The position numbers were made by a program, and so were the translations under genes. The notes under the pieces are model-generated. The model was not told where the DNA came from and did not search any database. It saw only the letters and a list, made by a program, of their open reading frames with translations. From NCBI GenBank assembly GCA_027353465.1, contig DAIEHR010000090.1, positions 1 through 34,804 of the forward strand: a stretch of DNA of 34,804 nt. The letters run 5' to 3'. Below are positions 15,395-23,620 of the stretch, one piece after another; within the stretch, counting starts at the first letter, position 1; every line of letters starts with the position of its first letter. This DNA comes from Acetobacteraceae bacterium. Lineage in GTDB: Bacteria; Pseudomonadota; Alphaproteobacteria; Acetobacterales; Acetobacteraceae.

Positions 15395-16171
15395 TTAGAG
15401 AGTGCGCGCAGCGCGAGTATCCTGGCTTTCCGCACGGTTGCGGGTGTAGCGGCGGCGGGCGGCGGTCAGGCCAGCAAGCCCGGCGCCCAAAATGGTGATC
15501 GCCGCGGGCTCCGGCGCCGGGGAAAAGTTCAGCCGGTCTGTATTGAGCGCGAGAACGCCACTACTATAAGCGGACAAGCCGAGGTTGACCTGGAAGCTCA
15601 TCACCGCGGTGCTGCTGGTCAAACCGTTGACGACGGGGATCTGGCCGCTGGCAGACGCGGCGGTGGTGGAGGTATTCACGGAGGAAAGTAGAGTGGATGT
15701 GGGATAATAAACCGCTGAACTGATACCAGTGCTGGCTATGTTACCAGTGATCGCGTTGGTGACGGCAGTCACCGTACTTGCCTTGCTGCTGGCTCGCTTC
15801 ACTTGAATCGTCGCATCCAGGTAACTGGCATTAGCACATTTATTGCAGGCAAGGGCGGCACTCCCTTTCGCAATCGCGGTGCCGCCGGTATTACCGGCCC
15901 CGGTGCCGATGATTTCAATCGTAGGGGTGCCGCGGTTGCTGGCCAGGATTTCCAGATAGTCATTGGTTGACCCGCCACTGCAAGAGACAGCGGTGCCGCC
16001 GTTCAGGGAGTATGTACAGGCAGAAAGATAGAACGACAGCCCATCGTAAGTGACCGATTGGCCCGTATTGAGATAAACCTTACTGCCGATGCTTTGAGCG
16101 TAAGCATGACCCGCCATGATCAACGCAAGGAGGCCAGGCACCAGAGCCGGGATCGTCTTCAATGTACGCAC
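15395..16171 (-). CDS. PEP-CTERM sorted exported protein (copy 1)
   Basis: A 258-residue exported protein with an N-terminal signal peptide (KTIPALVPGLLALIMAGHAYA, cut before QSIGS). The C-terminal PEP-CTERM signal is PEP at 220-222, a hydrophobic stretch (223-238) and RRR at 239-241. An unusual 17-residue hydrophilic tail, YTRNRAESQDTRAARTL, follows. The mature part has three visible cysteine pairs and the block GLSFYLSACTYSLNGG, paralogous to the protein at 13572-14279. The start is GTG, with AAAAGGGG 6 nt upstream. It probably leads a two-gene unit with foldase B. The upstream gap holds a 16-bp palindrome and a sigma-54-like element. Confidence 0.83.
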   Translation of the reverse strand: MRTLKTIPALVPGLLALIMAGHAYAQSIGSKVYLNTGQSVTYDGLSFYLSACTYSLNGGTAVSCSGGSTNDYLEILASNRGTPTIEIIGTGAGNTGGTAIAKGSAALACNKCANASYLDATIQVKRASSKASTVTAVTNAITGNIASTGISSAVYYPTSTLLSSVNTSTTAASASGQIPVVNGLTSSTAVMSFQVNLGLSAYSSGVLALNTDRLNFSPAPEPAAITILGAGLAGLTAARRRYTRNRAESQDTRAARTL

Positions 16172-16244
16172 CCTAACCCCTTTTCGCCCGGCGATAGATG
16201 GTCAAAACTCCGATTCATTTCTTTTACGCCGCGTCACTTTCGAA

Positions 16245-16260
16245 TGCAAACCAAAAGCCA
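16245..16260 (-). promoter_or_regulatory. Sigma-54-like -24/-12 element upstream of PEP-CTERM copy 1
   Basis: On the minus strand 16260-16245 reads TGGCTTTTGGTTTGCA, which keeps TGGC-N7-TTGCA, the spacing of RpoN promoters (TGGCAC-N5-TTGC). It would start transcription near 16235, leaving a leader of about 64 nt before GTG 16171. Sigma-54 control of PEP-CTERM genes is known in other bacteria with PrsK/PrsR. No such element is seen before copy 2. Confidence 0.45.
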
Positions 16261-16279
16261 ATGCCAAAAATTGATACCA

Positions 16280-16295
16280 CAATATACGTATATTG
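16280..16295. promoter_or_regulatory. 16-bp perfect palindrome upstream of PEP-CTERM copy 1
   Basis: CAATATACGTATATTG is its own reverse complement and lies 109 bp upstream of GTG 16171, about 20 bp upstream of the -24 element. The ATACGTAT core is shared with the palindrome at 14339-14350, which also precedes a PEP-CTERM gene. It is a candidate activator site for a dimeric regulator. Confidence 0.5.
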
Positions 16296-16336
16296 AAATC
16301 AATGCCAATTATTGGAATTTTCTCGTTCGTGGGGCT

Positions 16337-17293
16337 TCATTTGAGCGACGCGCCAGTCTCCTCCCTACCGTTGATATCGAATTCCCGAATCGCAACCCCT
16401 GTGATCGCGCGCGCAGCGACAACCTGTGCCGTCTCCCTTAACATAATTTGCTCCAAAATGCTCCGGGCGTCGGCATATGATAATGTTTTTGCGGTGCGGC
16501 GCTCCTCCACCTTCACGATGAACCAGCCGCCCGCGCTCCGAAATGGGTACTGCGTGAACTGACCAGGCACCAGCACGAAGGCGACCGATCCAACTTCGGC
16601 GTTCAGCGCGTCCATCCGCATGAACCCCAGATCGCCTCCGACCGACGCGCTGCTGTCGGTGCTGGACCGTTTGGCCAGGGCCGCGAAATCTGCCCCCGCT
16701 TTCAATTCCGCGATCAGGCCTCGCGCGGTCTCCTCATTAGCCGTCATTATAACGCGAAGATGGACTTCGTCCGGCCCGGGCTTGTTCGCGACATCTTTGT
16801 TGTAGCGACCCAACAACGCCTCTTCGGTGATTGATGGCATGATCGCGCGTTTCAACATCTCATCGGCCAGCACTTGGTTGGTGGCCGCCTTCAGCTTCCG
16901 CCTTATGACAGGATCTTCATCCAAAGCCTGCTGCTGTGCCCGAATAACCAGCGCCTCTCGCTCAGCAAGCCGATCCACCACGCTGGGATAGAGCTCCTCG
17001 AACGGGGTCGATTGCATGCCTGGCGGCAACGCGGCGATCGCGTCCGACACGTCGCCCAGGGTTATCGCTCGGCCATCGACTTCGGCGACAACCGTCGCGG
17101 CGCTCCTTTCCTGCACATGGCTTGTGTCGACGATGGGCTTGGAGGTGTCGAAGATCGGACGCCTCAGGTTGCCGGGTGCGAAAGGAGACGGGTCGCCTTG
17201 CGGCGCGGCCTGGGCCAAGGCGCCGGAAGAAGAAAGCAAGCCGAGTAGCAGGGACATCCGCATGATATGCCGCCGGTTATGCTGCCAATTCAT
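16337..17293 (-). CDS. Parvulin-type peptidyl-prolyl isomerase (periplasmic foldase A)
   Basis: A 318-residue periplasmic foldase, paralogous to the one at 14450-15373. A signal peptide (RRHIMRMSLLLGLLSSSGAL, cut near AQA) leads to a Pro-rich spacer. An N-domain with VVAEVDGRAITLGDVSDAI follows, then one parvulin domain (about 175-266) with FAALAKRSSTDSSASVGGDL and GGWFIVKVEERR. ATG 17293 gives a normal basic N-region; in-frame ATGs at 17308 and 17335 are alternatives without a better ribosome binding site. It is first in the minus-strand surface locus and is separated by 165 bp from PEP-CTERM copy 1. Confidence 0.87.
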   Translation of the reverse strand: MNWQHNRRHIMRMSLLLGLLSSSGALAQAAPQGDPSPFAPGNLRRPIFDTSKPIVDTSHVQERSAATVVAEVDGRAITLGDVSDAIAALPPGMQSTPFEELYPSVVDRLAEREALVIRAQQQALDEDPVIRRKLKAATNQVLADEMLKRAIMPSITEEALLGRYNKDVANKPGPDEVHLRVIMTANEETARGLIAELKAGADFAALAKRSSTDSSASVGGDLGFMRMDALNAEVGSVAFVLVPGQFTQYPFRSAGGWFIVKVEERRTAKTLSYADARSILEQIMLRETAQVVAARAITGVAIREFDINGREETGASLK

Positions 17294-17367
17294 ACAAATC
17301 CGTCTCATGATGCTACGATTTGGTTTCGATAGCACAAACCGGACTGCCGACGCGACGTCATGATGGC

Positions 17368-17390
17368 CCGAACAGATTCCGATTGTTCGG
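17368..17390. terminator. Hairpin between the Gfo/Idh gene and foldase A
   Basis: CCGAACA (17368-17374) and TGTTCGG (17384-17390) form a perfect 7-bp stem with a 9-nt loop, about 90 bp after the Gfo/Idh stop on the minus strand. No T-tract follows. It could end the upstream unit or sit in the leader of foldase A. Confidence 0.3.
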
Positions 17391-17479
17391 CCCGGCCGAA
17401 TTCCGCGATTCGCTCGGTTCGCCCAGGCGTCACAGGTGTGGGCACGATCCGTTCCGTTGGCCGAGCCGCGAATCTGTTG

Positions 17480-18472
17480 TTAGACCTCAACCATCCCCCC
17501 GGTAGCCGCCGACCGGGCAATCGCCTCGAACACCGCCACGCCGTGCATGATCTGATCCATCGGCGTCGGGAACGGCCGGCCCAAGGCGATGCTGGCGGCG
17601 AATGCCTCCAGTTCCGCGGTCAGCATGTTGAAGCCGGGATTTTCCGTTACCACGGGCGGGCCGCCCCCATGCACCGCGCCGCCGGTCGCCGGCACCAGCC
17701 GGAACGTATCCATCGGGTGGCCAAGAATCTCCGCGAAACCGCCGGTCCCATAAACCGCCATGCGGTAATGCGGGGTAGCGGCGGTCGAGCAGAAGATGTG
17801 TCCAGACGCCCCGTTCGCGAACCGCAGCACAACGTCCGTCGTGTCATCCGCCAGCGGCGCTGCCCGGCGCGAAACCTCGGCATAAACCTGGCGAATGGGT
17901 CCAAACAGATCGATCATTCCATCCACCAAATGCACGCCAATCGCGGTCATCGCGCCAACGGGGGCTTCCTCGGGCTTCGCGCGCCACGCGTCCGCGGCGA
18001 GTGAAATGCCATGCAGCGCGGTCTGTTCCGCGCTGATGGTGACCAGAGTGCCAAGCGCACCAGAGGCAACGGCATCACGCAGCAGCACCATCGACGGATG
18101 AAACCGCCGATTGAACCCCACCGCCAGCACGATCCCAGCCCTGTCCGCCGCCGCCTTCGCCCGGATCGCATCGGCATGCGACAGGCTGAATGGCTTCTCG
18201 ATAAAAGTATGCTTGCCGGCGGCAGCGGACCGAACCACCTGATCGGTGTGCTGGGTATGGGGGGTGGCGAACACCACGGCCTGTATATCCGGGTCGTTCA
18301 ACACCAGATCTAGCGACCCGACCCAGTTCAGCTTGGCCTCGGCGCAGAACGCGGCGGTGGTGGCCTGATTGCGCGTGTGGGCGGTGGTGAAGCGAATGCG
18401 CTCGCTGCCGCGCACGCTGTTCACCAGGTTTTGGCCCCACCACCCCAGGCCGACGATGGCTGCGTTGATCAT
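17480..18472 (-). CDS. Gfo/Idh/MocA family oxidoreductase
   Basis: A 330-residue NAD(P)-dependent sugar or polyol dehydrogenase-like enzyme. The N-terminal Rossmann motif is GLGWWG (8-13). The EKP motif is at 92-94 with Lys93. The C-terminal catalytic motif GVHLVDGMIDLF has His181 as the likely catalytic residue, with Asp184 and Asp188. The substrate cannot be read. The ATG overlaps the stop of the HD-domain gene by four bases (ATGA, 18469-18472), so translation is coupled. Together with the nearby SMP-30 lactonase it hints at sugar acid or lactone metabolism (inference). Confidence 0.88.
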   Translation of the reverse strand: MINAAIVGLGWWGQNLVNSVRGSERIRFTTAHTRNQATTAAFCAEAKLNWVGSLDLVLNDPDIQAVVFATPHTQHTDQVVRSAAAGKHTFIEKPFSLSHADAIRAKAAADRAGIVLAVGFNRRFHPSMVLLRDAVASGALGTLVTISAEQTALHGISLAADAWRAKPEEAPVGAMTAIGVHLVDGMIDLFGPIRQVYAEVSRRAAPLADDTTDVVLRFANGASGHIFCSTAATPHYRMAVYGTGGFAEILGHPMDTFRLVPATGGAVHGGGPPVVTENPGFNMLTAELEAFAASIALGRPFPTPMDQIMHGVAVFEAIARSAATGGMVEV

Positions 18473-19137
18473 GCCTGTTGCTCTCCGATTTCGTTCAGCA
18501 GGGAATCGACGAAGACCCGCATGGTCTGGCTGCGCGCGTTCGCAAGGTCCTGACCAGTTTTGGTTTGAAAGTCTCCGGCTATTTTGAACAGTTTTGCGCC
18601 GAAATGGTCCAGCGCGAAGGTCTGGTCGTTCAGCGGGCGATTCGCCGCCGCGGGATCATCCGGGTCATACAGGCCCGACCCCATCCGGCCGCCGACGTAG
18701 AAGCAGCGGGCAATGCCGATCGCACCGATTGCGTCCAACCGATCGGCATCCTGGACAATACGGGCCTCGGGTGTTTCGGGTGGGATGGCGGCGGAGAAGC
18801 TGTGCGCTTCGATAGCATGCGCGGTTCGGTCGATGGTTGTCTGATCCCAGCCAATGGCGGCCAAAAGTGCCCGGGCCCGAGTCGCGGCAAGGCGGGACGC
18901 CTGGGAACGCAGGGGCGAATCCTTCTCCACCGCCACGCAGTCGTGCAGAATCACGGCGGCGGTCAACACCGCGTAGTCGCAGCCTGGTTCGGCGGCGGCG
19001 ATCCGCAGGGCATTTTGCGCGACACGCAGTAGATGCGACCGGTCGTGGGACCCATCGTCTCCCTCTGGCCCTAACGCCGCCAACAAACGTGACGCAAGCG
19101 GCGCTTGCTCGCCGAAAATAGTAGCGATTTTGTCCAT
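18469..19137 (-). CDS. HD superfamily phosphohydrolase, YedJ-like
   Basis: A 222-residue predicted metal-dependent phosphohydrolase. The HD residues are His31 or His35 in GSHDRSHLLRVAQNA, His65-Asp66 in VILHDCV, His112 in IEAHSF, and Asp130/Asp132 in IVQDADRLDAIGAIGIAR. The last block is characteristic of the E. coli YedJ family, whose physiological substrate is not established. ATG 19137 begins at the family N-terminus; a long upstream extension in frame is antisense to the divergent transporter gene and was discarded. Only 33 bp separate this start from the divergent binding-protein start at 19171, so both promoters must overlap the genes or each other. Confidence 0.85.
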   Translation of the reverse strand: MDKIATIFGEQAPLASRLLAALGPEGDDGSHDRSHLLRVAQNALRIAAAEPGCDYAVLTAAVILHDCVAVEKDSPLRSQASRLAATRARALLAAIGWDQTTIDRTAHAIEAHSFSAAIPPETPEARIVQDADRLDAIGAIGIARCFYVGGRMGSGLYDPDDPAAANRPLNDQTFALDHFGAKLFKIAGDFQTKTGQDLANARSQTMRVFVDSLLNEIGEQQA

Positions 19138-19170
19138 ATACTCGTCTTCCAGCCCGATCGGAGACGCACA

Positions 19171-20748
19171 ATGCCGACCCGCCGCCGTGTTCTGCAAGCC
19201 GCCGCCGCGCTGGCGATGCCGTCGGTCGCGCGCGGGGAGGGCGCACAAGTGCTGACTGTGGTGCCGCAAGCGGATCTGGCATCGCTCGATCCGGTTTGGA
19301 CGACGGCGTATCAGACCCGCGACCATGGCTTTCTGGTGTTCGACACGTTGTTCGGAATCGACACCCAATTCAGGGCCTCGCCACAGATGGCTGAGGGTGC
19401 GGTCAGCGAGGACGGCGGCCGGATCTGGCGGATCGTGCTGCGCGATGGATTGATGTTCCACGACGGGACCAAGGTGCTTGCCAGGGATGCCGTCGCCTCC
19501 ATCCGGCGCTGGGGCGGGCGGGATGCGTTCGGGCAATCGCTATTGGCGGCGGCGGACGAGATTGTTGCCACGGACGACAAGACGATGGAGTTTCGGCTGA
19601 AGCAGAAGTTTCCCCTGCTGGCCGACGCGCTGGCTAAAGCGTCCCCCAGCATGTGCCCGATCATGCCGGAGCGTCTGGCCGAGACCGATCCGTTTACCCA
19701 GGTGACGGAGATGGTTGGCAGCGGTCCGTACCGCTTTGTCGCCGATGAACGGGTGCCTGGCGATCGCGTGGTTTATCAGCGTAACCTGGCCTATGTCCCC
19801 CGTTCGGACGGTTCGGCCGACGGAACGGCAGGGCCGAAAGTCGCCTATTTTGACCGGGTCGAGTGGCGGCTGATGCCCGACCCGACGACCATTGCCACCG
19901 CCCTGCGGCAGCAGGAAATCGACTGGTGGCTAACCCCGGATGCCGATTTGTTGCCGATGCTGCGGCACAGCCAGCACCTGATCGTGGAGCCGTTGTCTTC
20001 CACTGGGAATATCTCCACTCTGCGGTTCAACCATCTGCAGCCGCCGTTCGACAACCCGGCGGTTCGGCGTGCGGTGCTTGGGGCGGTGTCCCAGGCCGAT
20101 TACATGATTGGCATGGTTGGCACCGATCCGGCGCTTTGGCGCGATGGTGTTGGCTTTTTCTGCCCAGGCACGCCGATGGCGAATACCGCCGGGATGGAGG
20201 CCATGGCGCGGCCGCGCAATCTGAATTCCGTGCGAAGGGCACTTGTTGCCGCGGGATACACGGGTGAAACCGTGGTGGTGCTGACGCCCACCGATATCCC
20301 GGCAGCCCGGGCGCTGGCGGAGATTACGGCGGATATGCTGCGGACGATTGGCATGACGGTGGAAGCGCCGACGATGGACTGGGCTACCATGGTGCAACGG
20401 CGGGTCAAGACCGATCCAGTCGGACAGGGGGGATGGAGCATCTTCCATACCGGATGGGCTGGGCTGGATATGATCAACCCCGCCGGGCATGTGTTCCTAC
20501 GCGCCAACGGCCGCGCCGCGGCGCCAGGCTGGCCGGACAGCCCGGCGATCGAATCCTTGCGCGACGCGTGGTTCGCGGCATCCGACCTTGCGACCCAGCA
20601 GGCGATTTGCCGCCGGATACAGCAGCAGGCGTTCATCGACTTACCTTATATACCGCTGGGCCAGTATTTCGGCCGCGTCGCCTACCAATCGAATTTGACG
20701 GGCGTGCTGAAGGGTAGTCCCCTGTTCTGGAACGTCAGACGGACCTGA
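19171..20748 (+). CDS. ABC transporter periplasmic solute-binding protein, DppA/SBP_bac_5 family
   Basis: A 525-residue binding protein for peptides, opines or similar solutes. The N-terminus TRRRVLQAAAALAM fits a twin-arginine signal, with cleavage near ARG/EGA. Family marks are LTVVPQADLASLDPVWTTAY, LRDGLMFHDGTKVLARDAVA, and MVGSGPYRF. The length is typical. ATG 19171 follows GGAGA at 6 nt, whereas an earlier in-frame start would overlap the divergent gene and hide the signal. No permease or ATPase genes are next to it, so it is an orphan or serves a distant transporter. The SMP-30 gene begins 5 bp after its stop, so they are co-transcribed. Confidence 0.9.
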   Translation: MPTRRRVLQAAAALAMPSVARGEGAQVLTVVPQADLASLDPVWTTAYQTRDHGFLVFDTLFGIDTQFRASPQMAEGAVSEDGGRIWRIVLRDGLMFHDGTKVLARDAVASIRRWGGRDAFGQSLLAAADEIVATDDKTMEFRLKQKFPLLADALAKASPSMCPIMPERLAETDPFTQVTEMVGSGPYRFVADERVPGDRVVYQRNLAYVPRSDGSADGTAGPKVAYFDRVEWRLMPDPTTIATALRQQEIDWWLTPDADLLPMLRHSQHLIVEPLSSTGNISTLRFNHLQPPFDNPAVRRAVLGAVSQADYMIGMVGTDPALWRDGVGFFCPGTPMANTAGMEAMARPRNLNSVRRALVAAGYTGETVVVLTPTDIPAARALAEITADMLRTIGMTVEAPTMDWATMVQRRVKTDPVGQGGWSIFHTGWAGLDMINPAGHVFLRANGRAAAPGWPDSPAIESLRDAWFAASDLATQQAICRRIQQQAFIDLPYIPLGQYFGRVAYQSNLTGVLKGSPLFWNVRRT

Positions 20749-20753
20749 AAGAC

Positions 20754-21620
20754 ATGAGCGATTTCGAACTGGTCTGGGACTCCCGCTGCGGTGTCGCGGA
20801 ATCCCCGGTGTGGGACGCGGTCAACCGGCGGATCCTGTTTTGCGACATCGAAGGGAAGCGGATCAACGCGTTTTCGGTCGATACGGGCGCTCGGGAATGG
20901 TGGGATTTCCCCGATGTGGTGGGTAGTTTCGGCCTTTGCCGCTCTGGGCGGCTGGTGGTGTCGCAACGACTGCATGTCGTCCTGTTCGACACCCGAACCG
21001 GAGAACTGGCGGATCTAACCGCGACGATCGAGGAACCCGGGGTCAACCGCCTGAACGATGGCAAGGTTGGTCCCGATGGCGCATTCTGGGTCGGCAGCCT
21101 GGATGGCAACGCGCCGCGCCAGAACACGGCCTGCTTGTACCGGGTCACTGCCGACGGCGCGATCACGCGGGTGGAGGGCGGATACAAAAACTCGAACGGT
21201 CTGGCATGGTCGCCGGATGGGCGGGTGATGTACCATTCCGACTCGACAGCCGGGATGCTTGAGGCCTGGGATTTCGATCCGGCGACCGGTGCCCGGACAA
21301 ACCATCGCGTGCTGGCTAGATTGACCAATGAGGAAGGCCGGCCGGATGGCGGGGCTACGGATATGGAGGGAAACTACTGGTCGGCGGGACCCTCGGTAGG
21401 GTGCTTGAACTGCTTCAGCCCCTCGGGGGCGCTGTTGCGGAAATGGGCGTTTCCGGTGCCCGGCCCCACGATGCCCTGCTTTGCCGATGGCTATATGTAT
21501 GTGACTTCGCTGCGCGAGGGAAAATCCCCGGGGGTTCTGGCGGAGTACCCGACGTTAGGGGGCTTGTTCCGGACGCCGGCGCCCGCAGAGGGTGCGCCGG
21601 TCGGTTTGTTCTCGGATTGA
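20754..21620 (+). CDS. SMP-30/gluconolactonase family lactonase
   Basis: A 288-residue six-bladed beta-propeller, probably a metal-dependent sugar lactonase. The metal ligands of the family are present: Glu16 (AESPVW), Asn148 (NSNGLAWSPDG) and Asp198 (GRPDGGATD). Substrate-contact positions Arg99 and Asn101 lie in GVNRLNDGKVGPDG. There is no signal peptide, so it should act in the cytoplasm. It follows the binding-protein gene by 5 bp. With the divergent Gfo/Idh oxidoreductase it would complete a dehydrogenase-lactonase pair for an imported sugar-like compound (inference). Confidence 0.9.
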   Translation: MSDFELVWDSRCGVAESPVWDAVNRRILFCDIEGKRINAFSVDTGAREWWDFPDVVGSFGLCRSGRLVVSQRLHVVLFDTRTGELADLTATIEEPGVNRLNDGKVGPDGAFWVGSLDGNAPRQNTACLYRVTADGAITRVEGGYKNSNGLAWSPDGRVMYHSDSTAGMLEAWDFDPATGARTNHRVLARLTNEEGRPDGGATDMEGNYWSAGPSVGCLNCFSPSGALLRKWAFPVPGPTMPCFADGYMYVTSLREGKSPGVLAEYPTLGGLFRTPAPAEGAPVGLFSD

Positions 21621-21622
21621 AT

Positions 21623-21922
21623 TCAACGCGGGGGTAACGGCGGCGGCGGCGGCGGATAGCTGGACTGATAGCTTGGCTGCTGGTAGCGCGCACGATCTGG
21701 CGTGGTCGCCGCCCCGCCCAGGGCGCCGACCGCCCCACCCAGCAGGCCGCCGGCCAGAGCGCCCGATCCGCCACCGGCCAGGCCGCCGATGGCCGCCCCG
21801 GCCCCCGCGCCGATCAGGCCGCCGCCCGCCGCGCGCTGGCCAGGGCTGTATGGATCGGTGCAAGCTGACAATGACAACGTGGCGGCGATCACCATGGCGC
21901 CAGGAAGTAGAAAATGTCTCAT
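21623..21922 (-). CDS. Glycine-zipper lipoprotein with Pro-rich tail
   Basis: A 99-residue envelope lipoprotein. The signal sequence ends in the lipobox LSAC at Cys21. Residues about 32-75 form a glycine zipper with repeated GGxxGAGxGAxxGG patterns that can pack in a membrane. The C-terminus has Gln/Ser/Tyr residues and a PPPPPPLPPR run. ATG 21922 is chosen because the longer frame to 21988 has no signal sequence at its own start. It is convergent with the lactonase gene, with 2 bp between the stops. The family is common in proteobacterial envelopes but without a settled role. Confidence 0.8.
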   Translation of the reverse strand: MRHFLLPGAMVIAATLSLSACTDPYSPGQRAAGGGLIGAGAGAAIGGLAGGGSGALAGGLLGGAVGALGGAATTPDRARYQQPSYQSSYPPPPPPLPPR

Positions 21923-22013
21923 ATCGCAATATCCCCGTTCACGTAACGATGGGCTGATATAGAGCAGCGCCCCTGACCACGTCGTCACGATATGGTGATG
22001 CCGCTCGGGCCGC

Positions 22014-23420
22014 CTATGAGATAGCGCGGAGGGCAGGCCGAGCGGGCTTCATTTCCACTTGCTGAAGGTGATTCAGGAATACGGTACAAAAACGTTCCGC
22101 GGTATTGGTTGTAACTTTCGTGTGCAACGCATTCCACCGCTCGCGACGTTCTTCCACCTCCATCGACAGGCCGACATGCATGGCGTCCGCGATCTCGTCT
22201 GAATCATAGGGATTGACGATCAGCGCCTCGGTCAGTTCCTCGGCCGCCCCGGCGAACCGCGACAGAATCAGAACGCCGGGGTCGCCAGGATCCTGTGCGG
22301 CGACATATTCCTTGGCGACCAGGTTCATGCCATCGCGTAGCGGCGTCACCATCGCCAGCCGCGACAACCGGAAAAACCCAGCCAGCGTATCGCGTTTTAC
22401 CGCCCTGGTCATATAACGTAACGGAGTCCAATCGAATTCGGAGTAACGGCCATTGGTATCGCCGACGATTCGGTCCAGTTCCCGGCGCAGGCGTTGATAG
22501 GCGCCCTGATCCTCCCGCGATCGGGCCGCGACCTGCAGGAAGCTGACCTGACGTCTATGTTGCGGGTACGTCCCGAAAAAGCGGCCAATCGCCTCAAACC
22601 GGTTGATCAGGCCCTTGGAGTAATCCAGGCGATCCACACCGATTGCCAGTCCGCCCTTGCCCAGGCTGTCGCGCAACATTCGGGCATCGTTGCCACGCGA
22701 TGCGTCACGGGCGCGATCACCGAAGCCTTCCGCATCGATACCGATCGGGTCAACGATCACGCGAACCGAATTCCCGCGCCAGACGAAACGGCCATCCGGA
22801 TCGGAGTGGATGCCCAGTGTTTCGGTTATGCAATCGAGAAACGCGGTGCGATAGGTTCGGGTATGGAAGCCAATGACGTCATAACTGCAGAAAGTGGTGA
22901 GCAACTCGGTCGAGCGCGGCAGCGCGTGGAATATCGTTGGGGGCACGAAAGGGGTGTGCAAGAAAAAGCCGATACGATTGGTCACACCCAGTGCGCGCAG
23001 CTCTGCCGCCAGCGGAATCAGGTGGTAGTCATGCACCCAGATTACGTCGTCCGGCCGCAACAACGGCAAGAGCGCGGCGGCGTATTGACGGTTAACCGAG
23101 CGGTACCCACCGTAATCATCGGTGCGGAAATCGACGAGGCCAAGTCGGAAATGCAACAGCGGCCATAATGCACCATTGGAAAAATTGACGTAGAAGGAGT
23201 GATATTCAGCTTCCGTCAGGTCAATAGTTGCATATGTAACGCCTTCGGATCGCTGGATATGGGTGGTCCCGGATCCGCGCGCGGATCGACGCCCACTCCA
23301 TCCAAACCAGAGCGATCCTGGCTGCAACGCATCCGCCAAGGCCACGGCGAGGCCGCCTGCCTTGGCCCCCCGCTCTGACGGTAATGGTACACGATTCGAA
23401 ACGACCACCAGTCGCCCCAT
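22014..23420 (-). CDS. otsA: Trehalose-6-phosphate synthase
   Basis: A 468-residue GT20 enzyme joining UDP-glucose and glucose-6-phosphate to trehalose-6-phosphate. The key residues line up with E. coli OtsA at an offset of one or two: Arg10, HDYHL with Asp131, Arg264 and Lys269 in [10 protein letters not shown], and Asp363 to Glu371 in [22 protein letters not shown] lies upstream of ATG 23420, and the family N-terminus [13 protein letters not shown] follows directly, so the longer frame is rejected. No otsB phosphatase is adjacent. The gene is divergent from a GT4 glycosyltransferase across a 200-bp gap, consistent with osmotic or desiccation stress functions. Confidence 0.95.
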   Translation of the reverse strand: MGRLVVVSNRVPLPSERGAKAGGLAVALADALQPGSLWFGWSGRRSARGSGTTHIQRSEGVTYATIDLTEAEYHSFYVNFSNGALWPLLHFRLGLVDFRTDDYGGYRSVNRQYAAALLPLLRPDDVIWVHDYHLIPLAAELRALGVTNRIGFFLHTPFVPPTIFHALPRSTELLTTFCSYDVIGFHTRTYRTAFLDCITETLGIHSDPDGRFVWRGNSVRVIVDPIGIDAEGFGDRARDASRGNDARMLRDSLGKGGLAIGVDRLDYSKGLINRFEAIGRFFGTYPQHRRQVSFLQVAARSREDQGAYQRLRRELDRIVGDTNGRYSEFDWTPLRYMTRAVKRDTLAGFFRLSRLAMVTPLRDGMNLVAKEYVAAQDPGDPGVLILSRFAGAAEELTEALIVNPYDSDEIADAMHVGLSMEVEERRERWNALHTKVTTNTAERFCTVFLNHLQQVEMKPARPALRAIS

Positions 23421-23620
23421 TGGCCGGCACCTCCTGGTTTGCGGCGGCATCCGCACGGGCGGAACCACACCTTAACGGATTTAACGTAAACGAGGCGGCG
23501 TGGTGGCATCGATGGGGTCACATGGCCGTGAGGACACCGGGTTTGCACGTTCCCGCCCCAAAAAAACCTAAACCGGACAACATGTTTCATGAAGACGACA
23601 AGGCCAGGAGCCACAAGACA

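Noticed and set aside
18469-19536. Extended version of the HD-domain protein
   Set aside because: The extra residues are antisense to the solute-binding protein gene and lack family similarity.
23421-23620. EcfG-type general stress promoter (GGAAC at 23461) between otsA and the GT4 gene
   Set aside because: No CGTT occurs at the required 16-17 bp spacing on either strand.
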